Shown: in pieces, positions 36,266-45,519 of the stretch
Position numbering within the stretch: position 1 is the first letter of the stretch
How the letters are laid out: every line of letters begins with the position of its first letter
Assembly (NCBI RefSeq): GCF_000714435.1
Contig: NZ_JJMW01000019.1
Coordinates: forward strand, 62,001 to 126,000
Direction of reading: 5' to 3'
DNA: 64,000 nucleotides
Source of the DNA: Exiguobacterium alkaliphilum 12/1
Lineage (GTDB): Bacteria; Bacillota; Bacilli; Exiguobacteriales; Exiguobacteriaceae
Translations under genes and position numbers: made by a program
Notes under the pieces: model-generated
The model's database searches: none
Told to the model about the DNA's origin: nothing
What the model saw: only the letters and a program-made list of their open reading frames with translations

Positions 36266-37105
36266 ATGCGCATCGATCACCAAGGCGTCATGCCGTTCAA
36301 AGTGACGGAACAGACGTCACGCCAACTGCTCGTCGGCAATACGGTCGTCGGCAGGGTGCTCCAGTTATTGCCCGGCGGTGAGGCCGTCATGCAACTGCCG
36401 CAAGGCCTGTTTCGCGTCGGGGTGAACGCCGACGTGAAAGAGAACGTCACGTATAAGATGGTCGTCACAGAGCTCGAGCCGAAACTCGTGTTGAAAGTCG
36501 TCCCGCAGACGACCGAAGCGCAAGTAGCACGCTCGCCGCTCGCCTTACTCACTTCAGAGCTCGCCAAGTTCGCCCGTCAACCGCTCGAGACGCCAGAACA
36601 GATCAAGGTGCAAGGTCAAAAGTTGCTCGACAGCGGCGCCGGCAGCGAGGTGAAGCAGTTGATTGGCGAACTGTTCAGAACGAAAGATGCGAAGTTCGAG
36701 CCGTTCATGCGCGCCCAAGAGACGTTCAACGCGTTGCAGACCTCTCCGTTCGCCGCTCATGGATTTCACATACCGCATTTAGGACCGTTCGAGAACGTCA
36801 AGTTCCGTCTCGAGGGTCCGAAACGTGAGATGCTCGACGCCGATCATGCTCGCATCGTCCTCTTCCTCGAGACGCCCCGGTTCGGCGAGACGGGGATCGA
36901 TTTGCTCGTCCATAAGCGGCAAATCACGATTAAAGTGTATAACGAAGGCCACGACTTAAGTCCGTTCGTCCGCGCCTATGAGCCAACACTCTCTTTGGCG
37001 TTACATAACGCGGGGTATGAACTGTCCCGATTCGCGTTCGAACAAAAAATAGAAGCGGTGCCAGAGCCGTTCGCCCCGCTCGGAAAGGTGGATCTTCGAA
37101 TATGA
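36266..37105 (+). CDS. ylqG: FliK C-terminal-like protein (YlqG-like), function unknown
   Basis: A 279-residue cytosolic protein placed exactly where B. subtilis has ylqG. The N-terminal half is a beta-rich unit (VVGRVLQLLPGGEAVMQLPQ) followed by helices. Residues about 190-260 resemble the FliK C-terminal domain: hydrophobic strand, PRFGETGIDLLVHKRQITIK, then a long helix; compare [20 protein letters not shown] of the real fliK in this window. In flagella FliK_C binds FlhB to switch export specificity. The next gene encodes an FlhB C-terminal-like protein, overlapping by 4 bases. The role outside the flagellum is unknown. ATG 36266 follows AGGAGGGG. Confidence 0.75.
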   Translation: MRIDHQGVMPFKVTEQTSRQLLVGNTVVGRVLQLLPGGEAVMQLPQGLFRVGVNADVKENVTYKMVVTELEPKLVLKVVPQTTEAQVARSPLALLTSELAKFARQPLETPEQIKVQGQKLLDSGAGSEVKQLIGELFRTKDAKFEPFMRAQETFNALQTSPFAAHGFHIPHLGPFENVKFRLEGPKREMLDADHARIVLFLETPRFGETGIDLLVHKRQITIKVYNEGHDLSPFVRAYEPTLSLALHNAGYELSRFAFEQKIEAVPEPFAPLGKVDLRI

Positions 37106-37371
37106 GCGAACGTAAGCAAGCCATCGCCTTGTCGTATGAGCAAACGATGGAGTCGCCTCGCGTCGTCGCCAAAGGGGGCGGACTCGTCGCCGAGCGAATG
37201 CTCGCCCTCGCCCAAGCGAACGGGATCCCGATTCACGAGGACCCGGCGCTGTTGTCGCTTCTCGACGCGCTACAAATCGAAGAGCACATCCCGGACGACC
37301 TGTATCAGGTCATCGCCGAGCTGTTTGTGTTTCTTTATCAAATGGAACAGGATAAAATCATAGATGTCTAG
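37102..37371 (+). CDS. ylqH: FlhB C-terminal domain-like small protein (YlqH-like)
   Basis: An 89-residue soluble protein without membrane segments. It lines up with the last 85 residues of FlhB encoded at 62414-63505: AIALSYEQ against [21 protein letters not shown] against [24 protein letters not shown] against [11 protein letters not shown], and DDLYQVIAELFVFLYQMEQ against the equivalent FlhB helix. It begins just after the point where FlhB is self-cleaved at NPTH, so it resembles the free FlhB-CC fragment. It pairs with ylqG, overlapping 4 bases. Family role unknown. Confidence 0.85.
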   Translation: MSERKQAIALSYEQTMESPRVVAKGGGLVAERMLALAQANGIPIHEDPALLSLLDALQIEEHIPDDLYQVIAELFVFLYQMEQDKIIDV

Positions 37372-37413
37372 CGCTATTTGTGAAAAAAAGATGAAAAGTT
37401 AAAGCAAGAACGA

Positions 37414-37443
37414 TAGACAGCGCTTTCAGTTTTTCGTTACAAT
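37414..37443 (+). promoter_or_regulatory. Sigma-A promoter for sucCD
   Basis: TAGACA (37414-37419), an 18-base spacer and TACAAT (37438-37443), 40 bases before sucC. Confidence 0.6.
37415..37428 (+). promoter_or_regulatory. Candidate CcpA-binding cre box
   Basis: AGACAGCGCTTTCA fits the cre consensus TGNAARCGNWWWCA at all but two of its fixed positions and overlaps the -35 hexamer of sucC. This suggests carbon catabolite repression of the TCA-cycle step. Confidence 0.5.
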
Positions 37444-37482
37444 AGACGTGCCGATATTAAAGGGGACTAAGGGGGAAATCAA

Positions 37483-38643
37483 ATGAATATCCATGAGTAT
37501 CAGGCAAAAGAACTGCTCCGCGCATTTGGAGTCGCCGTACCGACCGGTTATCCGGCGTTTACGGTAGAGGAGGCAGTTTCAGCCGCCGCCAAGCTAGACG
37601 GTGAATTGAAAGTTGTCAAAGCACAAATCCATGCAGGTGGCCGCGGGAAAGCCGGCGGTGTCAAACTTGCGAAGACGGATGAGGAAGTCAAACAGTATGC
37701 GTCTGAGATTCTCGGCAAAACGCTCGTCACGCATCAGACTGGACCGGAAGGAAAAGTCGTTCAACGTCTTTACATCGAAGAAGGATCGGCAATCGATCAA
37801 GAATTTTACTTAGGACTTGTGCTTGACCGTTCGATCGGCCGAATCGTCATCATGGGTTCATCTGAAGGTGGTATGGACATCGAAGAAGTCGCTGAACATA
37901 CACCAGAGAAGATTCATAAAGAAATCGTCGACCCGGTCGTCGGACTCCGTCCGTTCCAAGCCCGTCGTCTCGCTTTCAAGATGGAAGTACCAACGAAGCT
38001 CGTCAACAAGTTCAGTGACATGGTCATGAAGTTGTACAAAGTATACGTCGAGACAGATTGCACGATTGCGGAAATCAACCCGCTCGTGACGACGAAAGAC
38101 GGCAACGTCATCGCGCTCGATGCGAAACTCAACTTCGATAGCAACGCGCTCTACCGTCATTCAGACATTCTCGATTTGCGCGACACGACGGAAGAAGATC
38201 CACGTGAAGTCGAAGCGTCGAAACACGACCTCAGCTATATCGCGCTCGATGGGAATATCGGATGTCTCGTCAACGGGGCTGGTCTCGCGATGGCGACGAT
38301 GGATATCATCAAGCATTACGGCGCCGAGCCCGCCAACTTCCTCGATGTAGGCGGCGGTGCGACGAAAGAGAAAGTAACGGAAGCGTTCAAGTTGATTTTG
38401 TCAGACGACCAAGTCAAAGGGATCTTCGTCAACATCTTCGGTGGCATCATGAAGTGTGACATCATCGCTGAAGGAATCGTCGCGGCGACGAAAGAAATCG
38501 GACTCGATTTACCACTCGTCGTTCGTTTAGAGGGAACAAACGTGGATGCGGGACGACGCATTCTCGATGAATCTGGTCTTGCGATCACGTCGGCGAGCTC
38601 GATGGCTGACGGTGCAGAAAAAATCGCGGCACTCGTTCGATAA
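37483..38643 (+). CDS. sucC: Succinyl-CoA synthetase (ADP-forming) beta subunit
   Basis: The nucleotide-binding chain of the TCA-cycle enzyme that converts succinyl-CoA to succinate with phosphorylation of ADP. The 386-residue ATP-grasp protein opens [17 protein letters not shown], then [13 protein letters not shown] and the C-terminal [11 protein letters not shown] and [10 protein letters not shown]. The start follows AGGGGG. sucD is 12 bases downstream. A cre-like site overlaps the promoter. Confidence 0.97.
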   Translation: MNIHEYQAKELLRAFGVAVPTGYPAFTVEEAVSAAAKLDGELKVVKAQIHAGGRGKAGGVKLAKTDEEVKQYASEILGKTLVTHQTGPEGKVVQRLYIEEGSAIDQEFYLGLVLDRSIGRIVIMGSSEGGMDIEEVAEHTPEKIHKEIVDPVVGLRPFQARRLAFKMEVPTKLVNKFSDMVMKLYKVYVETDCTIAEINPLVTTKDGNVIALDAKLNFDSNALYRHSDILDLRDTTEEDPREVEASKHDLSYIALDGNIGCLVNGAGLAMATMDIIKHYGAEPANFLDVGGGATKEKVTEAFKLILSDDQVKGIFVNIFGGIMKCDIIAEGIVAATKEIGLDLPLVVRLEGTNVDAGRRILDESGLAITSASSMADGAEKIAALVR

Positions 38644-38655
38644 GGGGGAAACGAC

Positions 38656-39573
38656 ATGAGTATTTGGGCGAATCAAGATACAAAAGTGATCATTCAAGGG
38701 ATCACAGGGAAACAAGGTCTGTTCCACGGCGAACAGATGTTGGCTTATAACACGAAGCTAGTCGGAGGCGTCACGCCTGGTAAGGGCGGTACGACGGTCC
38801 TTGATGGTGTGCCGGTCTTCAACACGGTGTCTGAGGCAGTCGAAGCGACGGGCGCGAACGCGTCAATCATCTACGTGCCACCTGCGTTCGCTGCTGACTC
38901 AATCATGGAAGCGGCCGATAGCGGAATCGAACTCATCATCTGCATCACGGAAGGGATTCCAGTCATCGACATGATCCAAGTGAAACGTTATCTCGAGGAC
39001 AAACCGGCTCGTTTAATCGGACCGAACTGTCCAGGGATTATCACGCCAGGGGAAGCGAAGCTTGGAATCATGCCAGGGTATATCCATACGAAAGGTCACG
39101 TCGGGATCGTGTCGCGTTCAGGAACGCTCACGTATGAGGCGGTGCATCAATTGACGACAGCCGGTATCGGACAATCGACGGCAGTCGGCATCGGGGGCGA
39201 CCCGGTCAACGGCACGAACTTCATCGACACGCTCAAAGCGTTCAACGAAGACGAAGACACGAAAGCGGTCATCATGATCGGTGAGATTGGCGGGACTGCT
39301 GAAGAAGAAGCGGCCGAATGGGTGAAGGCGAACATGACGAAGCCAGTCATCGGCTTCATTGGCGGCCAAACAGCCCCAGAAGGCAAACGGATGGGTCACG
39401 CTGGCGCCATCATCTCTGGCGGTAAAGGAACTGCGGCCGAGAAGATTAAGACACTCAACGCCAACGGGATTGAAGTGGCCGAGACGCCGGCTGTCATCGG
39501 CGAGACGCTCATTCGCGTTTTGAAAGAAAAAGGGATATACGACGCTTGTGTCACGGGTCAACCGACGACGTAA
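38656..39573 (+). CDS. sucD: Succinyl-CoA synthetase alpha subunit
   Basis: The CoA-binding and phosphohistidine chain, 305 residues. It shows [45 protein letters not shown], and the active-site histidine in [14 protein letters not shown]. It forms the heterodimer or tetramer with SucC. A terminator hairpin with a T-rich tail follows. Confidence 0.97.
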   Translation: MSIWANQDTKVIIQGITGKQGLFHGEQMLAYNTKLVGGVTPGKGGTTVLDGVPVFNTVSEAVEATGANASIIYVPPAFAADSIMEAADSGIELIICITEGIPVIDMIQVKRYLEDKPARLIGPNCPGIITPGEAKLGIMPGYIHTKGHVGIVSRSGTLTYEAVHQLTTAGIGQSTAVGIGGDPVNGTNFIDTLKAFNEDEDTKAVIMIGEIGGTAEEEAAEWVKANMTKPVIGFIGGQTAPEGKRMGHAGAIISGGKGTAAEKIKTLNANGIEVAETPAVIGETLIRVLKEKGIYDACVTGQPTT

Positions 39574-39586
39574 GCCAAATCGGTCT

Positions 39587-39612
39587 GAGGGATGAATTTT
39601 CATCCCTCTTTC
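39587..39612 (+). terminator. Terminator after sucD
   Basis: GAGGGATGA (39587-39595) pairs with TCATCCCTC (39600-39608), then TTTCTT. Confidence 0.8.
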
Positions 39613-39629
39613 TTATAAAGGAGATTGTG

Positions 39630-40418
39630 ATGAATCAAACAATAGCACGTTTTGCAGCCGAACGGTTGCCTGTCGAGTTCGTTCATCATTATTTATCCGG
39701 TACGCTCGATACGTATTACGCTTCTTCTGCCGTCTTGAGGAAAGTGGAACGGGCGAAGCGAAATACCGAGACGTACACCAACTTCATGACGTGGGAAGAC
39801 CCGTTGTTCCCGACACGTTTGCTCGTCATCCCGAATCCCCCGTATTGTTTGTTTTATCGAGGGGATTTAGAGGTACTACATGAAAGAACGACCGCATTGG
39901 TCGGTAGCCGTGAATTGAATCGCATCAGTCGTCCGCTCGTCGAGTTTTTGCATCCTTTAATAGAAGAAACTGTATCGATTTCGGGCGGGGCGAAAGGCAT
40001 CGATGGGCTCGTACATGAAGCCTCGCTCGTCCGCAATCGACCGACCGTCGCCGTTCTCGGATCGGGATTTTCTCACCTTTATCCGACCGCGCATGGTCCG
40101 TTGTTTGACAAGATTGAACGAACCGGATTATTGTTGAGCGAATACGTGCCGGACACGCCAGTTAAAAAATTTCAATTTTTGGAACGGAATCGTCTCGTCA
40201 GTGGGCTTGGCGATCGGCTCGTCGTCGTCCAAGGTAGGGAAAAAAGTGGGACGATGAATACAGTCAGCCATGCGCTCGAGCAAGGAAAGACGGTGTTTGC
40301 CGTCCCGGGCAGCCCGCTCGATCGACTCGCCGCCGGACCGAATCGATTGATTGAAGAAGGTGCGATTCCATTGACGAATCCCGATCAATTTCTAAACGAT
40401 CTCATGATTGTACGTTGA
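39630..40418 (+). CDS. dprA: DNA-processing protein DprA (Smf)
   Basis: Loads RecA on incoming single-stranded DNA during transformation. The 262-residue protein has the Rossmann-like core: ALVGSRELNR, SGGAKGIDGLVHEASL, VAVLGSGFSHLYP, then LLSEYVPDTP, ERNRLVSGLGDRLVVVQG and SGTMNTVSHALEQGKTVFAV. It is shorter than the roughly 300-residue Bacillus protein, mainly at the N-terminal helical domain, and ends soon after the core. ATG 39630 follows AAAGGAGA; a longer in-frame start overlaps sucD. Confidence 0.93.
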   Translation: MNQTIARFAAERLPVEFVHHYLSGTLDTYYASSAVLRKVERAKRNTETYTNFMTWEDPLFPTRLLVIPNPPYCLFYRGDLEVLHERTTALVGSRELNRISRPLVEFLHPLIEETVSISGGAKGIDGLVHEASLVRNRPTVAVLGSGFSHLYPTAHGPLFDKIERTGLLLSEYVPDTPVKKFQFLERNRLVSGLGDRLVVVQGREKSGTMNTVSHALEQGKTVFAVPGSPLDRLAAGPNRLIEEGAIPLTNPDQFLNDLMIVR

Positions 40419-40444
40419 CAAATCATCGAGAACATGAATATTAT
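40415..40444 (+). promoter_or_regulatory. Sigma-A promoter for topA
   Basis: TTGACA (40415-40420), an 18-base spacer and TATTAT (40439-40444), overlapping the dprA stop. Confidence 0.75.
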
Positions 40445-40483
40445 GGTAGGGATTTAAATGACCTCTAAAAGGGGAGCAGATGT

Positions 40484-42580
40484 ATGGCAAAATATTTGGT
40501 GATCGTCGAATCACCTGCGAAAGCAAAAACAATTAAACGGTATTTAGGATCGAATTATACGGTCAAAGCCTCGATGGGTCACGTCATTGATTTACCGAAG
40601 AGTCAGCTCGGTGTCGACGTCGAACACGACTTTGAACCGAAGTATATTACGATTCGTGGTAAAGGGCCGGTCTTGAAAGAATTGAAGACGGCCGCTAAAA
40701 AAGCGACGAAAATCTTTCTCGCGGCTGACCCGGATCGCGAAGGGGAAGCGATCGCATGGCATTTAGCCCGTGCCCTCGGTGTCGATGAGACGACGGAATG
40801 TCGTGTCGTCTTCAACGAGATCACGAAAGATGCGATTAAAGAATCGTTCAAACACCCGCGTAAAATCAATCACGACCTCGTCGATGCCCAACAGGCGCGA
40901 CGGATCTTGGACCGTCTCGTCGGATACGGGATGAGTCCGTTATTATGGAAGAAAGTGAAAAAAGGATTGTCGGCTGGACGTGTCCAGTCGGTCGCCGTGA
41001 AGATGATTATCGATCGCGAGCGGGAAATCAACGCTTTCGACCCAGAAGAGTACTGGACGATCAAACTGAACCTCAACCATGACGGGGAGACGTTCGAGAC
41101 TTCTTTCTTCGGAAAAGACGGCAAGAAAGTCGAACTGAAGACAGAGGCTGACGCGAACGAAGTGCTCAATACGATTGGGGACTCGTTCAACGTCGTCGAC
41201 GTCACGAAAAAGGAACGCAAACGAAACCCGTCCCTCCCGTTCACGACGAGCTCGCTTCAGCAAGATGCGGCCCGTAAGCTGAACTTCCGTGCGAAAAAGA
41301 CGATGATGCTCGCCCAGCAGTTGTATGAAGGGATCGACCTTGGCAAAAAAGAAGGCACGGTCGGTTTGATCACGTACATGCGTACCGATTCGACGCGAAT
41401 TTCCGATTTGGCGAAAGCCGAAGCGAAAGAATATATCGAATCGACGTTCGGCGAAGAATATGTCGCGCTTCAAAAGCAAAAAGAGAAGAAAGCGACGAAC
41501 GCCCAGGACGCACACGAAGCGATTCGTCCGACGTCGGCGCTGCGTGACCCGGCCATGATGAAACCGTACTTGTCACGTGATCAACTCCGGTTGTACAAAC
41601 TCATTTGGGAACGGCTCATCGCCAGCCAAATGGCACCGGCTGTCCTTGATACGGTGAAAATCGATGTCGAGTCGAACGGGATGACGTTCCGCGCCAACGG
41701 CTCGACCGTCAAGTTCCCTGGTTTCATGAAAGTGTATATCGAGTCAAAAGACGATGATATCGAAGAAGCGAACCCTGAGAAGGAAGGCTTGTTGCCGCCG
41801 CTTGAAGTGGACGACACGGTCGCCTTCGAAACGATCGAGCCGAAACAACACTTCACGCAACCGCCGCCGCGCTATACGGAAGCCCGACTCGTTCGTGCGA
41901 TGGAAGAGCTCGGGATCGGTCGTCCATCGACGTATGCGCCGACGCTCGACACGATTCAAAAACGTGGCTATGTCGTGTTAGAAGAGAAGAAGTTCGTCCC
42001 GACCGAACTCGGTGAGCTCGTCATCGAAATGATTGACGAATACTTCAACGACTTCATTACCGTCCAGTTCACGGCCGACATGGAAACACTGCTCGACTCC
42101 ATCGAGAACGAGGAAGTGGCATGGACCGATGTCGTCGCTCCGATTTATCGCAGTTTCGAGAAACGGTTGAAACGGGCCGAGTCAGAAATTGAGAAGATTG
42201 AAGTGAAAGATGAGCCGGCCGGAATCGATTGTGAGATTTGCGGTTCGCCGATGGTCATCAAGATGGGGCGCTACGGCAAATTCATGGCTTGTTCTGGTTT
42301 CCCGAACTGTACGAACACGAAGCCGGTCCAAGTCGAGATTGGCGTCCCGTGTCCGAGCTGTAAAGACGGTCAAGTCGTCGAACGACGCAGCAAGAAAGGG
42401 CGTCTGTTCTACGGATGCTCGAACTATCCGGATTGTGAGTTCGTTTCTTGGGACAAACCGGTCGCAAAACCTTGTCCGGAATGTGATCACATGATGGTCG
42501 AGAAGAAAATTAAAGACGGCGTCAAATATCAATGTACGAACTGTACCCATACCGAGGTACATCAGCAAGAGGAGGATTAA
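40484..42580 (+). CDS. topA: DNA topoisomerase I
   Basis: A type IA topoisomerase that relaxes negative supercoils. The 698-residue protein has the TOPRIM domain ([36 protein letters not shown]), the active-site tyrosine in [13 protein letters not shown] and [13 protein letters not shown]. Three C-terminal four-cysteine zinc ribbons follow, beginning [16 protein letters not shown] and CPECDHMM. Length is normal. trmFO starts 3 bases after its stop. Confidence 0.97.
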   Translation: MAKYLVIVESPAKAKTIKRYLGSNYTVKASMGHVIDLPKSQLGVDVEHDFEPKYITIRGKGPVLKELKTAAKKATKIFLAADPDREGEAIAWHLARALGVDETTECRVVFNEITKDAIKESFKHPRKINHDLVDAQQARRILDRLVGYGMSPLLWKKVKKGLSAGRVQSVAVKMIIDREREINAFDPEEYWTIKLNLNHDGETFETSFFGKDGKKVELKTEADANEVLNTIGDSFNVVDVTKKERKRNPSLPFTTSSLQQDAARKLNFRAKKTMMLAQQLYEGIDLGKKEGTVGLITYMRTDSTRISDLAKAEAKEYIESTFGEEYVALQKQKEKKATNAQDAHEAIRPTSALRDPAMMKPYLSRDQLRLYKLIWERLIASQMAPAVLDTVKIDVESNGMTFRANGSTVKFPGFMKVYIESKDDDIEEANPEKEGLLPPLEVDDTVAFETIEPKQHFTQPPPRYTEARLVRAMEELGIGRPSTYAPTLDTIQKRGYVVLEEKKFVPTELGELVIEMIDEYFNDFITVQFTADMETLLDSIENEEVAWTDVVAPIYRSFEKRLKRAESEIEKIEVKDEPAGIDCEICGSPMVIKMGRYGKFMACSGFPNCTNTKPVQVEIGVPCPSCKDGQVVERRSKKGRLFYGCSNYPDCEFVSWDKPVAKPCPECDHMMVEKKIKDGVKYQCTNCTHTEVHQQEED

Positions 42581-42582
42581 GA

Positions 42583-43890
42583 TTGTCACAACGTGTAACT
42601 GTCATCGGGGCCGGGCTTGCCGGTTCCGAGGCGGCTTGGCAACTCGCGAAGCGCGGGATTCAAGTCGATTTATATGAAATGAGACCGGTCCGTCAAACAC
42701 CGGCCCACCATACCGATCAATTCGCAGAGCTCGTCTGCTCGAACTCGCTTCGGGCGAACGGTCTGCAAAATGCAGTCGGCGTATTAAAAGAAGAAATGCG
42801 CACGCTCGACTCACTCATCTTGAAAGCGGCGGATACGGCGAGCGTCCCTGCCGGTGGCGCGCTCGCCGTCGATCGGCATGACTTTGCCGGCTTCGTCACT
42901 GACACGCTAAAGAACCATCCGAACGTGACCGTTCACAACGAAGAGATTCAAGCGATTCCAGACGGCATCGTCATCGTGGCGACGGGGCCGCTCACGTCAC
43001 CTGACTTGTCGGCTTCGCTCAAAGCATTCACAGGCGAAGACTACTTGTACTTCTACGACGCAGCGGCTCCGATTCTTGACGGGGAGACGATCGACCGCGA
43101 CAAAGTATATTTGAAATCGCGTTACGACAAAGGCGAGGCGGCGTACTTGAACTGTCCGATGACAGAAGAAGAGTTCGATGTCTTCTATGACGAACTCGTC
43201 AAAGCCGAAGTCGTCCCGCTCAAAGAATTTGAGAAAGAGATTTATTTCGAAGGCTGCATGCCGTTCGAGGTGCTCGCCCAGCGCGGGAAAAAGACGCTTC
43301 TGTTCGGACCGATGAAACCGGTCGGCCTTGAAGATCCGAAGACGAATAAGCGTCCGCATGCGGTCGTACAACTTCGTCAAGACAACTCGGCCGGGACGCT
43401 TTTCAACTTGGTCGGGTTCCAGACCCATTTGAAATGGGGCGAGCAAAAGCGCATCATCCAACTCATCCCGGGACTTGAGAACGCTGAGATCGTCCGTTAC
43501 GGTGTGATGCACCGTAACACGTTCATCAACTCGCCGAACTTGCTCAAGCCGACATATCAGGCGCGTACGCGTGACACACTCTTCTTCGCCGGACAAATGA
43601 CGGGCGTCGAAGGTTACGTCGAGTCTGCCGCTTCAGGACTCCTTGCCGGAATCAATGCGGCGAAACTGATTCAAGGGGAAGAGTTGGTCGTGCTCCCACG
43701 TGAGACGATGCTCGGTTCGATGGCGCATTACATCACGACGACGGACGGAAAGCACTTCCAACCGATGAACGCAAACTTTGGACTTGTGCCGTCGCTTGAA
43801 GACGCGCCGAAGAAAATGAAGAAACAAGAACGCTACGAGAAATACGCCAATCGTGCCCTTGAGACGATCCAACAGTATAAAGAGATTTAA
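42583..43890 (+). CDS. trmFO: Methylenetetrahydrofolate-tRNA-(uracil-5-)-methyltransferase TrmFO
   Basis: A folate- and FAD-dependent enzyme that makes ribothymidine at tRNA position 54 in most Firmicutes. The 435-residue protein has the FAD motif [38 protein letters not shown], and [15 protein letters not shown], with catalytic cysteines present. Start TTG 42583 follows AGAGGAGGA and matches the family start ([11 protein letters not shown]). The topA-trmFO-xerC-hslVU-codY order is conserved in Bacilli. Confidence 0.96.
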   Translation: MSQRVTVIGAGLAGSEAAWQLAKRGIQVDLYEMRPVRQTPAHHTDQFAELVCSNSLRANGLQNAVGVLKEEMRTLDSLILKAADTASVPAGGALAVDRHDFAGFVTDTLKNHPNVTVHNEEIQAIPDGIVIVATGPLTSPDLSASLKAFTGEDYLYFYDAAAPILDGETIDRDKVYLKSRYDKGEAAYLNCPMTEEEFDVFYDELVKAEVVPLKEFEKEIYFEGCMPFEVLAQRGKKTLLFGPMKPVGLEDPKTNKRPHAVVQLRQDNSAGTLFNLVGFQTHLKWGEQKRIIQLIPGLENAEIVRYGVMHRNTFINSPNLLKPTYQARTRDTLFFAGQMTGVEGYVESAASGLLAGINAAKLIQGEELVVLPRETMLGSMAHYITTTDGKHFQPMNANFGLVPSLEDAPKKMKKQERYEKYANRALETIQQYKEI

Positions 43891-43893
43891 GGG

Positions 43894-43922
43894 AAGGGAG
43901 CCATTATTTGGCTTCCTTTTTT
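43894..43922 (+). terminator. Terminator after trmFO
   Basis: AAGGGAGCC (43894-43902) pairs with GGCTTCCTT (43910-43918; one G-U pair), with a T-run to 43922. Confidence 0.85.
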
Positions 43923-43965
43923 CTGAATTTAAATTTCAATTGTGTAATTTGTACAACACTTTGAA

Positions 43966-43980
43966 AATTTTCAGATTATT
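43966..43980 (+). promoter_or_regulatory. CodY-binding box upstream of xerC-hslVU-codY
   Basis: AATTTTCAGATTATT matches the CodY consensus AATTTTCWGAAAATT at 13 of 15 positions. It lies just upstream of the operon promoter, so CodY probably regulates its own operon. Confidence 0.65.
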
Positions 43981-43993
43981 GAAGGGCTATCTA

Positions 43994-44022
43994 TTGTCAC
44001 CTTACTTTCTGTATGCTATGCT
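43994..44022 (+). promoter_or_regulatory. Sigma-A promoter for xerC-hslV-hslU-codY
   Basis: TTGTCA (43994-43999), 17 bases, TATGCT (44017-44022). Confidence 0.65.
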
Positions 44023-44077
44023 AATTTCGATTTGACGGGAACAGACGTTTTTATGCCAAAAACAAGGGGGCGAGCGA

Positions 44078-44959
44078 ATGGGATTCGGCGAGGATCAACA
44101 ATCATTTTTACGCTATTGCCAAGTCGAACGACGACTGTCGCCTCATACGAAACGCTCTTATGGGCAGACGCTTGACCAGTACGCCGCATATTGCCAAACG
44201 ACGCATCTCGATCCGTATGATGTGGAGTCGGCGCGGCGTTATTTATATGCTCTTTACGAGGCGGACGCCAAGACGACGACCGTCTCGCAAAAAGTATCTT
44301 GCCTGAAGCAGTTCGGGAAGTTCATCGCCCGTGAAAACGGGGGGGAACCGCTGTTTCATGGCCTGACGTCACCGAAGCGACGCAAGTCGTTGCCGACGTT
44401 TGCCGTTCCGAGTGAGGTAGAACAGCTGCTTCATGCCGCGGCAGCCGAGGAGGACCCGTTTATGCGCGCACGTGACGTCGCCATCGTCGAGATGCTGTAT
44501 GGCACCGGGATGCGCGTGGCGGAACTGTGCGGAATGGACCTCGCGTCGTATGACAAGGCGCTCGCCTTCGTCCATGTCGTCGGGAAAGGGAAGAAGGAAC
44601 GCTACATCCCGCTCGGCAAATATGCGATGGAAGCGCTCGACCGCTATCTGCTCGTCAGACAGGCGCATACTAGTGCCGAGGAAACGGCTTTATTTCTCGG
44701 TCAAAACGGGAATCGAGTGACAACAGACCAAATCCGATATGTTATGAAGCGGCTACGGAAACGCGGTGGTCTCCAGAAGCCGTTGACACCGCACTCGCTC
44801 CGCCACAGCTTTGCGACCGATCTATTAGAACGCGGGGCTGATCTTCGTGCCGTCCAAGAATTACTCGGCCACGAATCGCTGTCGACGACGGGGCGCTATA
44901 CGCACGTGTCGACCGAACGGCTGAGGGCGGTCTATCAAGCAACACATCCGAGAAAGTAG
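44078..44959 (+). CDS. xerC: Tyrosine recombinase XerC (CodV)
   Basis: Resolves chromosome dimers at dif with XerD. The 293-residue protein has an N-terminal SAM-like core-binding domain ([18 protein letters not shown]) and a C-terminal catalytic domain with the full set: Arg in GTGMRVAEL, Lys in VVGKGKKER, His-Arg in [11 protein letters not shown], His in LLGHESLST and the nucleophile in TGRYTHVS. The context identifies XerC rather than an integrase: it leads the hslVU-codY operon and no phage genes or att repeats are nearby. Confidence 0.94.
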   Translation: MGFGEDQQSFLRYCQVERRLSPHTKRSYGQTLDQYAAYCQTTHLDPYDVESARRYLYALYEADAKTTTVSQKVSCLKQFGKFIARENGGEPLFHGLTSPKRRKSLPTFAVPSEVEQLLHAAAAEEDPFMRARDVAIVEMLYGTGMRVAELCGMDLASYDKALAFVHVVGKGKKERYIPLGKYAMEALDRYLLVRQAHTSAEETALFLGQNGNRVTTDQIRYVMKRLRKRGGLQKPLTPHSLRHSFATDLLERGADLRAVQELLGHESLSTTGRYTHVSTERLRAVYQATHPRK

Positions 44960-44970
44960 GGGGTCATACT

Positions 44971-45519
44971 ATGTTCCATGCAACAACGATTTTTGCAGTC
45001 CGACACGAAGGCAAAGGCGCAATGAGCGGGGACGGACAAGTCACGCTCGGAAACGCGGTCATCATGAAGAACAAAGCGAAAAAAGTACGCCGGCTCTATG
45101 GCGGAAAAGTCGTAGCCGGTTTCGCCGGTAGCGTCGCCGACGCGTTCACCCTGTTCGAGAAGTTCGAGTCAAAGCTCGAGATGTATAACGGGAATTTGCC
45201 GCGGGCGGCCGTCGAACTCGCGAAAGAGTGGCGCGGCGATAAAATGCTCCGTCAGCTCGAAGCGCTCCTCATCGTCATGGACGCCGATCACTTGCTTCTC
45301 GTCTCAGGTAACGGCGAAGTGATTGAACCGGATGACGGCATCCTCGCTATCGGGTCGGGCGGCAATTACGCCCTGGCTGCGGGGCGGGCCCTCGTCCGCT
45401 ACTCGCCAGAAAAATCGGCCGAAGAGATCGCGCGAGCCGCACTCGAGATTGCTGGAGAGCTATGTGTCTATACGAACGACCAAGTCATTGTCGAAACAAT
45501 TGGAGGCGATTCGAAATGA
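44971..45519 (+). CDS. hslV: ATP-dependent protease proteolytic subunit HslV (ClpQ/CodW)
   Basis: The peptidase of the HslUV complex, forming double hexamer rings. The 182-residue protein has [40 protein letters not shown] and [17 protein letters not shown]. The N-terminus reads [10 protein letters not shown], so four residues precede the expected catalytic Thr5. The B. subtilis homolog starts MSSFHATT and is reported to use an N-terminal serine, which is absent here. No alternative in-frame start exists upstream; AGGGGG precedes ATG 44971. Confidence 0.95.
   Translation: MFHATTIFAVRHEGKGAMSGDGQVTLGNAVIMKNKAKKVRRLYGGKVVAGFAGSVADAFTLFEKFESKLEMYNGNLPRAAVELAKEWRGDKMLRQLEALLIVMDADHLLLVSGNGEVIEPDDGILAIGSGGNYALAAGRALVRYSPEKSAEEIARAALEIAGELCVYTNDQVIVETIGGDSK

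Noticed and set aside
44078-44959. Phage integrase or genomic island marker
   Set aside because: The tyrosine recombinase heads the hslVU-codY operon in the conserved order and no att repeats, tRNA or phage genes are near; it is housekeeping XerC.
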